Assembly: GCA_030037645.1 (NCBI GenBank)
Contig: JASHQI010000019.1
Span: forward strand, 1 to 64,000
Length of the DNA: 64,000 nucleotides
Direction: 5' to 3'
DNA from: Xanthobacteraceae bacterium
GTDB taxonomy: Bacteria > Pseudomonadota > Alphaproteobacteria > Rhizobiales > Xanthobacteraceae
The notes beneath the pieces were generated by a model. The model did not search any database. It saw nothing but the letters and a program-made list of their open reading frames with translations, and had not been told where the DNA came from. How positions within the stretch are numbered: position 1 is the stretch's first letter; each line of letters opens with the position of its first letter. Made by a program: the position numbers and the translations under genes. This document shows positions 33,834 to 43,268 of this stretch, piece after piece.

Positions 33834-35012
33834 GTGGAGACGACCCCTAGCAATACGGGCCGCAAAAAGCGTCGTGTCGTTCTAATAGCCGCCCTTATCG
33901 CAATCTTTGCCGCCGCCGGATTGGTCTATTGGCACTGGGCGCAGGCCTCCGAGCCGGTGCACACAGCGCGGATTACCCCCGTACCCGTCAGCATCGCCAC
34001 CGCTTCACGCCAGGATGTGCCTGTTTATCTCGTTGGACTGGGCACCGTGCAGGCGCTCTTCACTGTGGGCATCCACACCCAGGTCGACGGCAAGCTTCAA
34101 GACGTATTCTTTAAGGAGGGCCAGCGGGTCAAAAAAGGCAACCTGCTCGCCAAGATCGATCCGCGCTTGTACCAAGCCGCGCTTGATCAGGCCAAAGCCC
34201 ATAAGGCGGAAGACGAGGCGGCGCTGATCGCCGCCCAGAAAGACCTGGTTCGCTTCCAGACTCTGGTGCTGAAGAATTTCGAGACCCAGCAGAACGTCGA
34301 TGAGCAGCAGGCGAAGGTCGATCAAACCAAAGCCTCAATCGACGCGGACGTCGCCGCCATCGAGACGGCTCAAACCAACCTCGATTACACCAACATCGTC
34401 GCGCCGACCGATGGGCGCATGGGTGTGCGCCTGGTCGATCCGGGCAACATCGTCCATGCCAGCGACCAGGGCGCGATCGCGATTCTCACCCAGACGGAGC
34501 CGACCGCGGTGCTCTTCACGCTGCCGGCGCAGACGCTCGACGACGTACGCGATGCGATGGCGCACGGTGCCATCCAGATCGCCGCCTACGACCGCGATGA
34601 TGTTCGCCTGTTGAGCAGCGGTACGTTGGAGACCATCGATAATGTGATTGATCAGACAACCGCCACTTACCGCCTCAAGGCGCTGTTTGCCAACAAAGAC
34701 GAGAAGCTATGGCCGGGCGAATTCGTCAACGCCCATTTGCTTCTCGGGATTCGCAAAAACGTCATCGTCGTTCCGCCCACGGCCGTTCAGCGCGGACCGC
34801 ACGGGCTTTTTGCCTGGGTGGTGAAGGAAAACAACACCGTCGAGCCGCGGCCGATACAAACCAGCACCACCACCGGAGATCGAACCATCGTGACCTTGGG
34901 CCTCTCTGACGGCGATCGCGTTGTCACGGATGGGCAATACAAGCTGCAGACCAATGCGCCCGTGACGATTACCGCGCCGTCCACCGCCGCAACGCAGGGA
35001 AATGCGACGTGA
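33834..35012 (+). CDS. RND efflux periplasmic adaptor subunit (MdtA-like)
   Basis: A 392-residue membrane fusion protein starting with GTG after a GAGGGA site. One N-terminal membrane anchor (VVLIAALIAIFAAAGLVYW) is followed by the barrel-sandwich halves (GIHTQVDGKLQDVFFKEGQR; VAPTDGRMGVRLVDPGNIVH), a helical hairpin of about 100 residues, and the C-terminal beta-barrel with VTLGLSDGDRVVTDG. There is no lipobox. It overlaps the permease gene by four bases (GTGA). The adaptor links the inner-membrane pump to an outer channel. Confidence 0.94.
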   Translation: METTPSNTGRKKRRVVLIAALIAIFAAAGLVYWHWAQASEPVHTARITPVPVSIATASRQDVPVYLVGLGTVQALFTVGIHTQVDGKLQDVFFKEGQRVKKGNLLAKIDPRLYQAALDQAKAHKAEDEAALIAAQKDLVRFQTLVLKNFETQQNVDEQQAKVDQTKASIDADVAAIETAQTNLDYTNIVAPTDGRMGVRLVDPGNIVHASDQGAIAILTQTEPTAVLFTLPAQTLDDVRDAMAHGAIQIAAYDRDDVRLLSSGTLETIDNVIDQTTATYRLKALFANKDEKLWPGEFVNAHLLLGIRKNVIVVPPTAVQRGPHGLFAWVVKENNTVEPRPIQTSTTTGDRTIVTLGLSDGDRVVTDGQYKLQTNAPVTITAPSTAATQGNAT

Positions 35013-38000
35013 ACATTTCCGAGCCTTGCATTCGGCGGCCGATCGCCACCACTCTGATGATGGCGGCGGTAGCCTTCATAGGCATCGTCTCGTTCCCATT
35101 TCTACCGGTTGCGCCACTCCCCCAGGTCGATTTTCCGACCATTCAGATCACCACGACCTGGACGGGAGCGAGCGCTGAGACGATGGCGACTTCGGTCGCC
35201 GCGCCGCTCGAGCTCCAATTCGGACAGATTGCCGGCATCACGCAAATGACGTCGCAGAGTTCGCTCGGTGCCGCCACGATCGTCATTCAGTTTGATCTCA
35301 ATCGCAACATCGATTCCGCCGCACAGGACGTCCAGGCGGCGATTACGGTCGCCACCAAACAGTTGCCGCAGTCACTGACGACACCTCCGTCCTACAAGAA
35401 GGTCAATCCCGCGGACGCACCGGTGCTCTTGCTCTCGGTGCACTCCGACACCGTGCCCCTTATCAATGTCGACGACTATGCCAACATCTTTCTGGCTCAA
35501 CAGATTGCCCAGGTGACGGGTGTCGCGCAGGTTCTGGTATTCGGCGATCGCACGCCTTCGATTCGCGTTCAGGTCGATCCCGCCAAACTCGCCGCAACCG
35601 GGCTCACGCTCGAAGATATCCGAGGCACGCTTGTCGGAGCGACGACGAACGCCGCCAAGGGCAGCATCAATACCGACAAGGTCAGCTTCACGATCGCGGC
35701 GAATGACCAGATCACCGATGCCAGTAAGTTCAACGATGTCGTGCTCGCCTATCGTAATGGCGCGCCGATCAGGGTGCGCGACGTCGGACAGGCGGTGGCT
35801 GATCAAGTCGACCGCACCGTGGCCGGCTACCAGAACAATAAGGACGGCGTCATTCTCGCGGTATTCAAGCAGCCCGGCGCCAATGTCATTCAGACCGTCG
35901 ATGATATCAAGGCGGAGTTGCCGCAGCTCACCGCACGCATCCCACCCGCGGTCAAGGTTGAAACCATTCTCGACCGCACCGTCACCATCCGCGCCTCGGT
36001 CACCGACGTCGAATTCACGCTTATCCTCACCGTTTGTCTCGTGGTGATGGTGATTCTGTTATTCCTGCGTAATTTCTGGGCGACGCTTATTCCGAGTGTG
36101 ACCGTCCCGTTGGCGATCTCCGGTTCCTTCGCTGCGATGTATCTGATGAATTTCAGCATCGACAATTTGTCGCTGATGGCACTCACCATTGCCGTCGGTT
36201 TCGTAGTGGACGATGCGATCGTGGTGGTGGAGAACATCTACAGGCACGTCGAGCACGGTGAGGCCCCTTTCACTGCGGCCCTCAAAGGCTCTCGCGAGAT
36301 CGGCTTTACGGTGGTGTCGATCTCCTGCTCGCTCATCGCGGTCTTTATTCCATTGCTCCTCATGAGCGGCATCATCGGCCGTCTGTTCCGCGAGTTCGCA
36401 CTCACGGTCACTGCCTCGATTGCGGTGTCCGCTTTCGTATCGCTGACTCTTGCGCCGATGATGAGTTCGCGCTTCATGAAGCGCGAACCGGAAAGCCACG
36501 GTGTTGTCTACCGCGTGATCGAGCGCGGCTTCACCGCCATGATCAATTTCTATCGGCGCACGCTTGACATCGTGTTGCGCCACCAGGCGATCACGCTTGG
36601 CGTATTCTTCGCCACGATGGCCTGCACGGTAATCATGGCGATCGAGATTCCGAAGGGCTTTTTCCCCATCCAGGATACCGGTCTGATCCAGGGCTTCGCC
36701 GAGGCCGCGCAAGACACCTCGCCGGAAGAGATGATGCGCCTGATGCGCAAGCTCGGCGACGTCATTCTCCGCGATCCCGACGTGCAGGGTTTCGGCTCGC
36801 AGACCGGCAGCACCGGAAGCGCGCAATCGGCCAATACCGGCCGCTATTTCATCACGCTCAAACCCCGCGACCAACGCAAGCTGAACTCGTCGCAGATTAT
36901 CGATCGGCTGCGGCCCCAGCTTGCCAAGGTCGAGGGCGCCAATCTTTTCCTGCAGCCGACCCAGGACATCAATGTCGGCGCCCGCATCGCTCGCGGCAGC
37001 TTTCAGTACACGTTGCAGGATACGAATATCGAAGAGCTGAACGAATGGTCGCAAAAATTGCTGGATAAGCTCAAAACGCTTCCGCAGCTCGCGGACGTCA
37101 CCAGCGATCTTTTGGCCAACGCGCCAAGGCTACAGATCACGATCAACCGCGATCAGGCCTCCCGTTTCGGAATTTCTGCTCAGGCGATCGACGATACGCT
37201 CAACGACGCCTTCGGCCAGCGCCAAATCACACAATATTTCACTCAGCTCAAAACGTATTTCTTGGTCCTCGAAATCTTGCCGCAGCTCCAGAAGGACCTT
37301 TCCACGCTGGATCGCCTCTACATCAAGTCCCCGCTGACCGGAGGCGCGGTGCCGCTCTCCGCGCTGGTCGATGTCAACAGCAACGGAGTCGGACCACTTT
37401 TGATTTCGCATCAAGGGCAGTTTCCGGCTGTGACCATCACGTTCAACCTGGTGCGCGGGGTTTCCCTCGGGCAAGCGGTCAATGCCGTCAACAAGGCGTC
37501 GATCGAAATCGGCATGCCCTCCTCCATCATCCCCACCTTTCAAGGCAATGCACAGGCGTTCCAGACCTCGCTCAAAAGCGAACCGGCACTGATCGCGGCC
37601 GCAGTGATCGTCGTCTACATCATCCTGGGCATCCTCTATGAAAGCTTCATCCACCCGCTGACGATCCTGTCGACGTTGCCATCGGCGGGCGTCGGCGCGC
37701 TGCTGGCGCTCAGCCTCGGTCACATGGATCTCTCGGTGATCGGCATTATCGGCATCATTCTGTTGATCGGCATCGTCAAGAAGAACGGCATCATGCTGGT
37801 TGATTTCGCCATCACGGCCGAGCGGGACCGGCATCTTGAGCCGCTCGCCGCGATCCGCGAAGCGTGCCTGCTTCGCTTCCGTCCGATCCTGATGACGACG
37901 GCGGCGGCCATGCTCGCCGGAATCCCGCTTGCGATCGCCAACGGCGCCGGGTCGGAAATGCGCCAGCCTTTGGGCTATGCCATGGTCGGCGGTCTGGCTT

Positions 38001-38134
38001 TCAGCCAAGTGCTTACGCTTTACACGACGCCGGTGGTCTATCTCTATCTTGATCGCCTGCAACGCTGGCTGTTTGGCGACAAGATGGCTCCCGTCGAGGA
38101 CATCGAGCCGGTTCACGCCGTCGCCGCCGAATAG
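35009..38134 (+). CDS. RND multidrug efflux permease (MdtB/MdtC-like)
   Basis: A 1041-residue proton-driven pump with the 12-helix AcrB layout, starting MNISEPCIRRPIATTLMMAA. The paired proton-relay aspartates are in GFVVDDAIVVVENI. The two large periplasmic loops and the second GXGXG-like helix set (IGIIGIILLIGIVKKNGIML) are complete. The combination of IRRPIATTL and NxFP-type start with PVAPLPQVDFPTIQ is that of the MdtBC branch, but only one permease gene is present, so it probably works as a homotrimer. It starts with GTG overlapping the adaptor stop. No outer-membrane factor gene is adjacent. Confidence 0.95.
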   Translation: MNISEPCIRRPIATTLMMAAVAFIGIVSFPFLPVAPLPQVDFPTIQITTTWTGASAETMATSVAAPLELQFGQIAGITQMTSQSSLGAATIVIQFDLNRNIDSAAQDVQAAITVATKQLPQSLTTPPSYKKVNPADAPVLLLSVHSDTVPLINVDDYANIFLAQQIAQVTGVAQVLVFGDRTPSIRVQVDPAKLAATGLTLEDIRGTLVGATTNAAKGSINTDKVSFTIAANDQITDASKFNDVVLAYRNGAPIRVRDVGQAVADQVDRTVAGYQNNKDGVILAVFKQPGANVIQTVDDIKAELPQLTARIPPAVKVETILDRTVTIRASVTDVEFTLILTVCLVVMVILLFLRNFWATLIPSVTVPLAISGSFAAMYLMNFSIDNLSLMALTIAVGFVVDDAIVVVENIYRHVEHGEAPFTAALKGSREIGFTVVSISCSLIAVFIPLLLMSGIIGRLFREFALTVTASIAVSAFVSLTLAPMMSSRFMKREPESHGVVYRVIERGFTAMINFYRRTLDIVLRHQAITLGVFFATMACTVIMAIEIPKGFFPIQDTGLIQGFAEAAQDTSPEEMMRLMRKLGDVILRDPDVQGFGSQTGSTGSAQSANTGRYFITLKPRDQRKLNSSQIIDRLRPQLAKVEGANLFLQPTQDINVGARIARGSFQYTLQDTNIEELNEWSQKLLDKLKTLPQLADVTSDLLANAPRLQITINRDQASRFGISAQAIDDTLNDAFGQRQITQYFTQLKTYFLVLEILPQLQKDLSTLDRLYIKSPLTGGAVPLSALVDVNSNGVGPLLISHQGQFPAVTITFNLVRGVSLGQAVNAVNKASIEIGMPSSIIPTFQGNAQAFQTSLKSEPALIAAAVIVVYIILGILYESFIHPLTILSTLPSAGVGALLALSLGHMDLSVIGIIGIILLIGIVKKNGIMLVDFAITAERDRHLEPLAAIREACLLRFRPILMTTAAAMLAGIPLAIANGAGSEMRQPLGYAMVGGLAFSQVLTLYTTPVVYLYLDRLQRWLFGDKMAPVEDIEPVHAVAAE

Positions 38135-38158
38135 CAAGCGGCAGCATTCGAGACTCAT

Positions 38159-38833
38159 TCATTGCAAGCTTGGCCCGATGCGTTTGAGCACACGGTCGAG
38201 CGCCTGCTCGACATCGACGCGGCTTGCACATCCGGCAAGATTGTTTCTTGCCACAGCCGCGAGTGCCGCGGCATCGCACGTGATGCCGGCGAAACCGTAG
38301 ATCCCACCAGCACCGGAAAGCGCGTGTGCAATGGCATAAATGCGAGTCAGTGCGGGTTCGCAATGAGCGTGCGACAAGAGCGCCCGGCAAGCTGAAAGCG
38401 TAACCGCGTCGGCCGCGAGGCGTCGCAGGAAGTCTTCTCGCGCCGGCGACAGCACACGTTCGAACGGTACGAACCGCCGCACTTCGTCAGCAAGCCTTAT
38501 GGTATCGAACGGCTTGGCGATCACTCCGGCGGCCCCGAGTTCCGCAAAACGCTCGCGCTCGCGCGCATGCACGCGCCCCGTAACAAACACGACTGGAATC
38601 GGCGCCGTGCGCTTATCCGCGCGAAGCTGTGCCAATACCTCCGGACCGTCCATTTGTGGCATGACGACGTCGAGCAAAGTGAGATCAGGCCGCCATTCAA
38701 TCGCGGCCGCCAACGCCTCGCGGCCTGACGCACAGCCGCGCAAGACAAAAAACGGATCGCGGTTGAGCGCCGCACCAATGATGTCACGGACTTCCGGCTC
38801 GTCGTCCGCAAACAGAACGTGGAGATTGATCAT
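38159..38833 (-). CDS. Response regulator with C-terminal Hpt domain
   Basis: A 224-residue protein in two parts. A receiver spans 1-122 with acidic pair D10-D11, acceptor D55 (LTLLDVVMPQMDG), and Lys in VIAKPFD. A histidine phosphotransfer domain follows (about 130-224) with H170 in AHALSGAGGIYGF, the Hpt H-x-L-x-G-x5-G pattern. It has no DNA-binding or enzymatic output. It could pass phosphate between its own receiver, H170 and other receivers. Its start overlaps the stop of the HisKA-REC gene (ATGA), so the two are translationally coupled. Confidence 0.87.
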   Translation of the reverse strand: MINLHVLFADDEPEVRDIIGAALNRDPFFVLRGCASGREALAAAIEWRPDLTLLDVVMPQMDGPEVLAQLRADKRTAPIPVVFVTGRVHARERERFAELGAAGVIAKPFDTIRLADEVRRFVPFERVLSPAREDFLRRLAADAVTLSACRALLSHAHCEPALTRIYAIAHALSGAGGIYGFAGITCDAAALAAVARNNLAGCASRVDVEQALDRVLKRIGPSLQ

Positions 38834-39618
38834 GCGACTTCCTTACGCCGCCTCTCGATAACGCCCGGGCCGCGCGCGTCGGCGGCGAGCGGCCTCCCGA
38901 TACGCAAAGCCATTTGGCGGAGAATGATCTTCAGCCGGCCAAGCGAAGCGCTCGATTTCGTCAGTACGGCATCGACTCCCGCAATGAGGTCTGGAGCCGT
39001 GTCATCGCCGGAAAATACGATCGTCGGAATAGTCTTGCCGTCCGCCTTGCGCAGTGCGGGAAGCAGGTCGAGGCCATCTCCGTCGCCGAGCGCGAGGTCG
39101 ATCATGGCAAGGTCGATGCCGCCCTCTGCGATGGCCCGCCGCGCCTCCGCGACGGAGCGCGCCGGAACGACATCGGCATCCTCGCGCAGCGTCTCGGCGA
39201 CAATATGCAATACGTCGCAATCGTCATCTACATGCAACACGCGTGGGCGGGCGCCGTTGACTGCAATGCAACGCAGCGCATCGTGCGTCATGGCGCGATC
39301 CTGCTTGCGCTCATCCGCTTGCCAGGTCATTGATCGCCGCTTGGCGGATTCGCAGTCTGCGGCCGCGTTCTCCGATTCGATCTTGCCAGCGCCAAAAATG
39401 TCGTCCACGAGCCGAATGAGGCGCTGACTATTGTTGTAGGCGATTTGCAGAAGCATCGCAGCGGAGGAAGGCAATTCGCCGGCCGCCCCTCCGACCAGCA
39501 GGCCGAGTGACCCTGCGATCGACGTCAAGGGTGCGCGCAATTCGTGACTAACGGTGCTGATGAGGTCTGCCATGAGGCGCTCGTTGCGCCTGCGCCGTGC
39601 CCGCTTGCCCCGTTTCAT
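38830..39618 (-). CDS. HisKA-REC protein lacking the kinase ATPase domain
   Basis: A 262-residue protein. Residues 12-80 form a HisKA dimerisation domain with the phospho-acceptor H25 in VSHELRAPLTSIAGSLGLL. Residues 125-245 form a receiver with acidic cluster D131-D133 and acceptor D174 in LAMIDLALGDGDGLDLLP. Hybrid kinases with this same beginning and end carry a HATPase domain between the two; here only about 45 polar residues remain, with no N, G1 or G2 box. No sensor domain precedes it either. Either a degraded hybrid kinase or a phosphorelay adaptor that depends on another kinase. The real start may be the ATG for residue 16. Confidence 0.8.
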   Translation of the reverse strand: MKRGKRARRRRNERLMADLISTVSHELRAPLTSIAGSLGLLVGGAAGELPSSAAMLLQIAYNNSQRLIRLVDDIFGAGKIESENAAADCESAKRRSMTWQADERKQDRAMTHDALRCIAVNGARPRVLHVDDDCDVLHIVAETLREDADVVPARSVAEARRAIAEGGIDLAMIDLALGDGDGLDLLPALRKADGKTIPTIVFSGDDTAPDLIAGVDAVLTKSSASLGRLKIILRQMALRIGRPLAADARGPGVIERRRKEVA

Positions 39619-39789
39619 CTTCGCCTCTGTTCGGACGGCAGCGCTTGCCCACCGCCGACTGAGGAAACGACGTGAGCGTCAATGTCATATTAAAAGCGCG
39701 CCGATTACCACCTACGTGAAAATACGGGGTGATCGACGGGTTCCGCTCTCAATGCCGGTATCCTGGGCTGGCTCGAAATCGCGACCGCG

Positions 39790-40956
39790 CTAAGCGTACA
39801 ATCGCGCGCTCGCGAGCCGCGCTCCTTCAACCAGCGCGTCAAGCTTTGCCCACATGATGCTTGGATGTACGCGACGATGGAACGGACCCTGGGCGAAACC
39901 GCAATCGGTGCCGGCGATGATGTTTTCGCGCCCGACCAGCCGGGCGAGCCGCACGATCCGCTCGGCAACGAGTTCGGGGTGCTCGACGACATTGGTCGCA
40001 TGGCTGATCACGCCGGGAATGAGAATCTTGCTCCGGGGCAGCTTCACGCTCTCCCATACCCGCCATTCATGCTCATGGCGAGGATTGGCGCCTTCGATGA
40101 CGAAGGCCCCGACGTTCATGCTCAAGATGAGATCGACGATGTCCTTCAGCGCCACGTCCGTCGTATGCGGACCCGGCCAGCTTCCCCAGCAAACGTGATA
40201 GCGGATGCGGTCCGGCGGCAAGCCTGAGATTGCCTCATTAAGCACCTCGACCTGCAGCGCAAGCCAGTTGCGGTAATCCGCGAAACTCGCCGGCGGCACC
40301 ATGCGATCATAGGTGACAGCCGCGCGCGCGTCGTCGAGCTGCAACAAAAATCCGGCGTCGATGATCATGCGATACTCGGTGCGCATCGCCGCACCGATCG
40401 CCCGAATCAATTCTTCATCGTTCTTGTAGTATTCGTTTTTTCGGTCCGGGATCACGCTTGCGGGTGCGGCGACGGGAAGGAAAGCTTCCGCGACATCGAC
40501 GTCTTTCAGCGCCGATTTGAAATTATCGATATCGCGCTTCAGCTCGTCCTCCCCGGTGTAGGATATGGGCCCGACGCAGACCGCCTCATTCGTGGTCGCA
40601 ACACCTTCGCGCGCATCGAGTTCGGCGTAGAATTCGGCAAATTGCTTGCGGTCGACCCCGCGCGTGAATGGATTGGCACCCGGCTTGATGGGACGCCGCT
40701 CGAAGCCGCTCAAACGCTCGAGCACGTATTGCGACCAACTGATCGACTTTCCAAACTCTCCATCACTGACGACATCGACGCCCACTTCAGCCTGCTTGTG
40801 CACTACGTCGGCCACCGAGTCAGTCAAGCATTTATGATAAGCTGCAGCGTCGTATGGCTTGCTCGCCTGCTTAGCCCGGAGGAATTCCTGCAGCGCCGGC
40901 GGCCGGATTAAGCTGCCGACGTGGGTCGTGAGAATGCGATCAGTGCTGCGCTTCAT
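39790..40956 (-). CDS. Cobalamin-independent methionine synthase-like (MetE C-terminal type) protein
   Basis: A 388-residue protein equivalent to the catalytic C-terminal barrel of MetE. It starts MKRSTDRILTTHVGSLIRP. Candidate zinc ligands are visible in order: His and Cys in YHVCWGSWPGPH, Glu in VIEGANPRHEHEW, and Cys in IAGTDCGFAQG. The N-terminal half of MetE is absent, as in the stand-alone archaeal-type family. Family members transfer methyl groups to or from thiols; some are thought to act in alkyl-thiol catabolism, so methionine synthesis is only one option. The ATG at 40954-40956 was chosen over an upstream start adding 34 basic residues. Confidence 0.87.
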   Translation of the reverse strand: MKRSTDRILTTHVGSLIRPPALQEFLRAKQASKPYDAAAYHKCLTDSVADVVHKQAEVGVDVVSDGEFGKSISWSQYVLERLSGFERRPIKPGANPFTRGVDRKQFAEFYAELDAREGVATTNEAVCVGPISYTGEDELKRDIDNFKSALKDVDVAEAFLPVAAPASVIPDRKNEYYKNDEELIRAIGAAMRTEYRMIIDAGFLLQLDDARAAVTYDRMVPPASFADYRNWLALQVEVLNEAISGLPPDRIRYHVCWGSWPGPHTTDVALKDIVDLILSMNVGAFVIEGANPRHEHEWRVWESVKLPRSKILIPGVISHATNVVEHPELVAERIVRLARLVGRENIIAGTDCGFAQGPFHRRVHPSIMWAKLDALVEGARLASARLYA

Positions 40957-41141
40957 TGTTTTCCTCGCGGAACGCGGTCTCTTCCGGGAGTAGACTGATA
41001 CAGTACGGCGTGATTGGCGCAATGGCGGGGTTTGCGGCAATGCGACCGATTTGGGCAAGGTCCCATCTCGCCATCGACGGTATCAGGCCTTAGCGTTTCG
41101 GCACTCGCTGGCGTAAGCGCGCCATATCATGGAGGAAACCA

Positions 41142-41609
41142 ATGCTCACATTCACCCGGCGTTCATTGACGATGCTGCCGGCGTTAGTACCGTTCTTGTC
41201 GCCGGCGCTTGCGCGCGAGATGGAGCTCAATCCGGCTGCCCTCACCTACAAATTGCCAGACCAAATAAAATGGTCACCGATCTCACCGGCCGGCGCGCAG
41301 AATGCCGTACTGGCCGGCGATCCGAAGAAAGAAGGGCTCTATGTGGTCATGAATAAATGGCTGGCCGGCAACCATTTCAGCCACCCGCATTTCCACCCCC
41401 ACGACCGCTTCATCACTGTGCTGAAAGGAACCTGGTGGGTCGGCACCGGCACCAAATTCGATCCCGACGGCACCGTGCCGATGCCGGCAGGCACGTTTGT
41501 GACCCATTACGGCCGGCAGGTCCATTTCGACGGCGCCAAGGATGAAGACGCCGTGCTTCTCATCGTTGGAGAGGGCCCGGGCACCGCGACGCCGGCCGAA
41601 GTCAAATGA
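41142..41609 (+). CDS. Exported cupin-domain protein
   Basis: A 155-residue protein preceded by GGAGGAAACC. A signal-like N-terminus with an RRSLTMLPALVPFLSPALA stretch (twin Arg, about 6-24) suggests export, possibly by Tat. The cupin motif 1 appears as HFSHPHFHPHDRFITVLKG, supplying two or three metal-binding histidines and a further His/Asp; motif 2 is PAGTFVTHYGRQVHFDG. Function is not evident. Convergent with the GGDEF gene. Confidence 0.85.
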   Translation: MLTFTRRSLTMLPALVPFLSPALAREMELNPAALTYKLPDQIKWSPISPAGAQNAVLAGDPKKEGLYVVMNKWLAGNHFSHPHFHPHDRFITVLKGTWWVGTGTKFDPDGTVPMPAGTFVTHYGRQVHFDGAKDEDAVLLIVGEGPGTATPAEVK

Positions 41610-41633
41610 CCTGGCAAGCCTCAGGTGACTTCG

Positions 41634-42896
41634 TCACGCCGCGGATTTCGTTGCAAATTTAGCGGCCGATTTGGCGCCGGTGGCTGCGACAAACTCAGCG
41701 GCGCTCTGCATGGCGCGATCGAGGATAAGCTCGATCGATGCAACTTCGATACGGTTGCGCCCGTTATCCTTGGCACGGTAGAGCGCATGGTCCGCTTGCG
41801 CCAGCAGCGCCGAAAGATCGAGCACGGCGTCGTGGCTGATGACGACGCCGATACTCACCGTGGCGACCACCGGCTTGTCATCGATCTCGCGCGTCGCAGC
41901 AGCGAACGATGAGCGAATTTGCTCGGCGACCGCCAAAGCTCGGTCCCGTGTGGTGTCGACCAGCAAAGCCGCGAACTCCTCCCCGCCGAGCCGGCCGAAA
42001 AGATCCATGCGACGAATGCAACCGTTACCCACCTGGGCAAAAAGCTGCAGGACACGATCGCCGATGGCATGACCAAAACGATCATTGATCGACTTGAAAT
42101 TATCGAGATCGAGCAACATCACGGCGATCGGATGCGGATCGATGGCCTGCCGCTTGAGCTGGACCTCACCATCGAGCAGAAATGCGCGGCGGTTCGCGAT
42201 GCCGGTCAGCGGGTCGATCAACGCAGCCGTCTTATGACTGTACTCGGTGCGCTCCTTAGCCATCGCGAGTAGAATGAAAGCAATCGCGATCGTGAACAAA
42301 AGCCCTTCGAAGCTGAGCACGGTGAGCCACACGCTTGCGAATATCTGGTTGCTGGTCGACAACCACGGCAACATCGCTCCAAGCGGCGTGCGCAACAGAT
42401 AAAGGGAACCGTGCGCGAATAGCATGAAAATCGCCGGCCAACGCGATACCAGCGGCTCGCTGCGCCCTCGCCAGAACTCATAGGCGGCGGCCCAGGTATA
42501 GGCGGCGATGATTCCGGAACCGAGAAGCACCCGCATATTCCAGGAGTCTGCGATGCCGGGAAGGCGACACAAGACGAGCCACAGCGCCGCCCCCGCGAAT
42601 ATCAGAATCGGCCGCGGCCTGTGGTGATCGAAAACGCGTGCTCCGGTCCACGTCAACGCGAAAGCGGTGAACAGAACCGCATTGGCGAGATCAATCGAGA
42701 TCAGATCGGAAACGGAGCCGTACATGCCGAACAGCACGATCGACGCAGTCAGCAAAAGATTTGCAAAGCCCCACCAGGCGACGGCATAGATTGCGGTGTT
42801 CTGAACCCAGGCGAACAGCAGCAACAATCCGAGGATGGCTTCGACGTAGATCGTCACCATAAACAATGTATTGACGTCGAGGTTCATCACGCTCAA
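41634..42896 (-). CDS. Membrane-bound GGDEF diguanylate cyclase
   Basis: A 420-residue protein with about six or seven membrane segments in residues 10-215, then a GGDEF domain starting at DPLTGIANRRAF. The active-site motif is GGEEF, preceded by the I-site RRMD five residues earlier, so it should make cyclic di-GMP and be product-inhibited. The tail of 40 residues is rich in Ala and Lys (AKSAAKFATKSAA). It is the second GGDEF protein in the window; the other is pleD. Confidence 0.92.
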   Translation of the reverse strand: MSVMNLDVNTLFMVTIYVEAILGLLLLFAWVQNTAIYAVAWWGFANLLLTASIVLFGMYGSVSDLISIDLANAVLFTAFALTWTGARVFDHHRPRPILIFAGAALWLVLCRLPGIADSWNMRVLLGSGIIAAYTWAAAYEFWRGRSEPLVSRWPAIFMLFAHGSLYLLRTPLGAMLPWLSTSNQIFASVWLTVLSFEGLLFTIAIAFILLAMAKERTEYSHKTAALIDPLTGIANRRAFLLDGEVQLKRQAIDPHPIAVMLLDLDNFKSINDRFGHAIGDRVLQLFAQVGNGCIRRMDLFGRLGGEEFAALLVDTTRDRALAVAEQIRSSFAAATREIDDKPVVATVSIGVVISHDAVLDLSALLAQADHALYRAKDNGRNRIEVASIELILDRAMQSAAEFVAATGAKSAAKFATKSAA

Positions 42897-43046
42897 CCAG
42901 ATCGGCCGTCCGCAACCGATTCCCGCAAATCCCGTCCTCGCGGGGATAGCGCTGCGGCCGGAAAAAATCAGTGAATAGCTTCAATCACGTGCGGCTGATA
43001 CGGCAGCATGGTTTCGATACTCTTTCGCGGATTGGCATCATTCGAC

Positions 43047-43126
43047 CTAGTGGAGCGGATATGACATTCGCTACCCACTTGGGCCGCGAATTCGTGAAGC
43101 GAATGTCAAATCCAAAGCTCGACCAG
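43047..43126. repeat. Palindromic element, type C (copy 2)
   Basis: Outer arm CTAGTGGAGC, inner arm GGATATGACATTCGCT, loop of about 25 nt, inner complement AGCGAATGTCAAATCC, bulge AAA, then the degenerate outer arm GCTCGACCAG (8 of 10 matches to the expected complement). The architecture is that of types A, B and D. It lies between the GGDEF gene and cysK. Confidence 0.85.
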
Positions 43127-43138
43127 GACTGAAATTTG

Positions 43139-43214
43139 CTAGTGGTCCTTCGATTCTAACGTTTGAATAAGAGCCCGCCGAACCGGGATGCGAATATTAG
43201 AATCGGGCCACTGG
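43139..43214. repeat. Palindromic element, type D
   Basis: Outer arm CTAGTGGTCC, bulge TTC, inner arm GATTCTAA with weaker pairing further in, loop, then TTAGAATC and GGGCCACTGG. It lies 12 bp from the type C copy and 54 bp before cysK, so it may affect the cysK leader or promoter. The remainder of 42897-43268 shows no gene. Confidence 0.8.
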
Positions 43215-43268
43215 TCTTGTCTCCGCCGACCGGGTCATTTAGGGTCGCCGGCTCGGGAATAGACCAAG

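Noticed and set aside
36059-38158. Two long minus-strand open frames inside the RND permease region
   Set aside because: Both are antisense to the permease and read as Arg/Asp/His-rich sequence typical of shadow frames.
38830-39618. Complete hybrid histidine kinase
   Set aside because: No N, G1, F or G2 boxes of a HATPase domain are present between the HisKA and receiver parts or in nearby frames.
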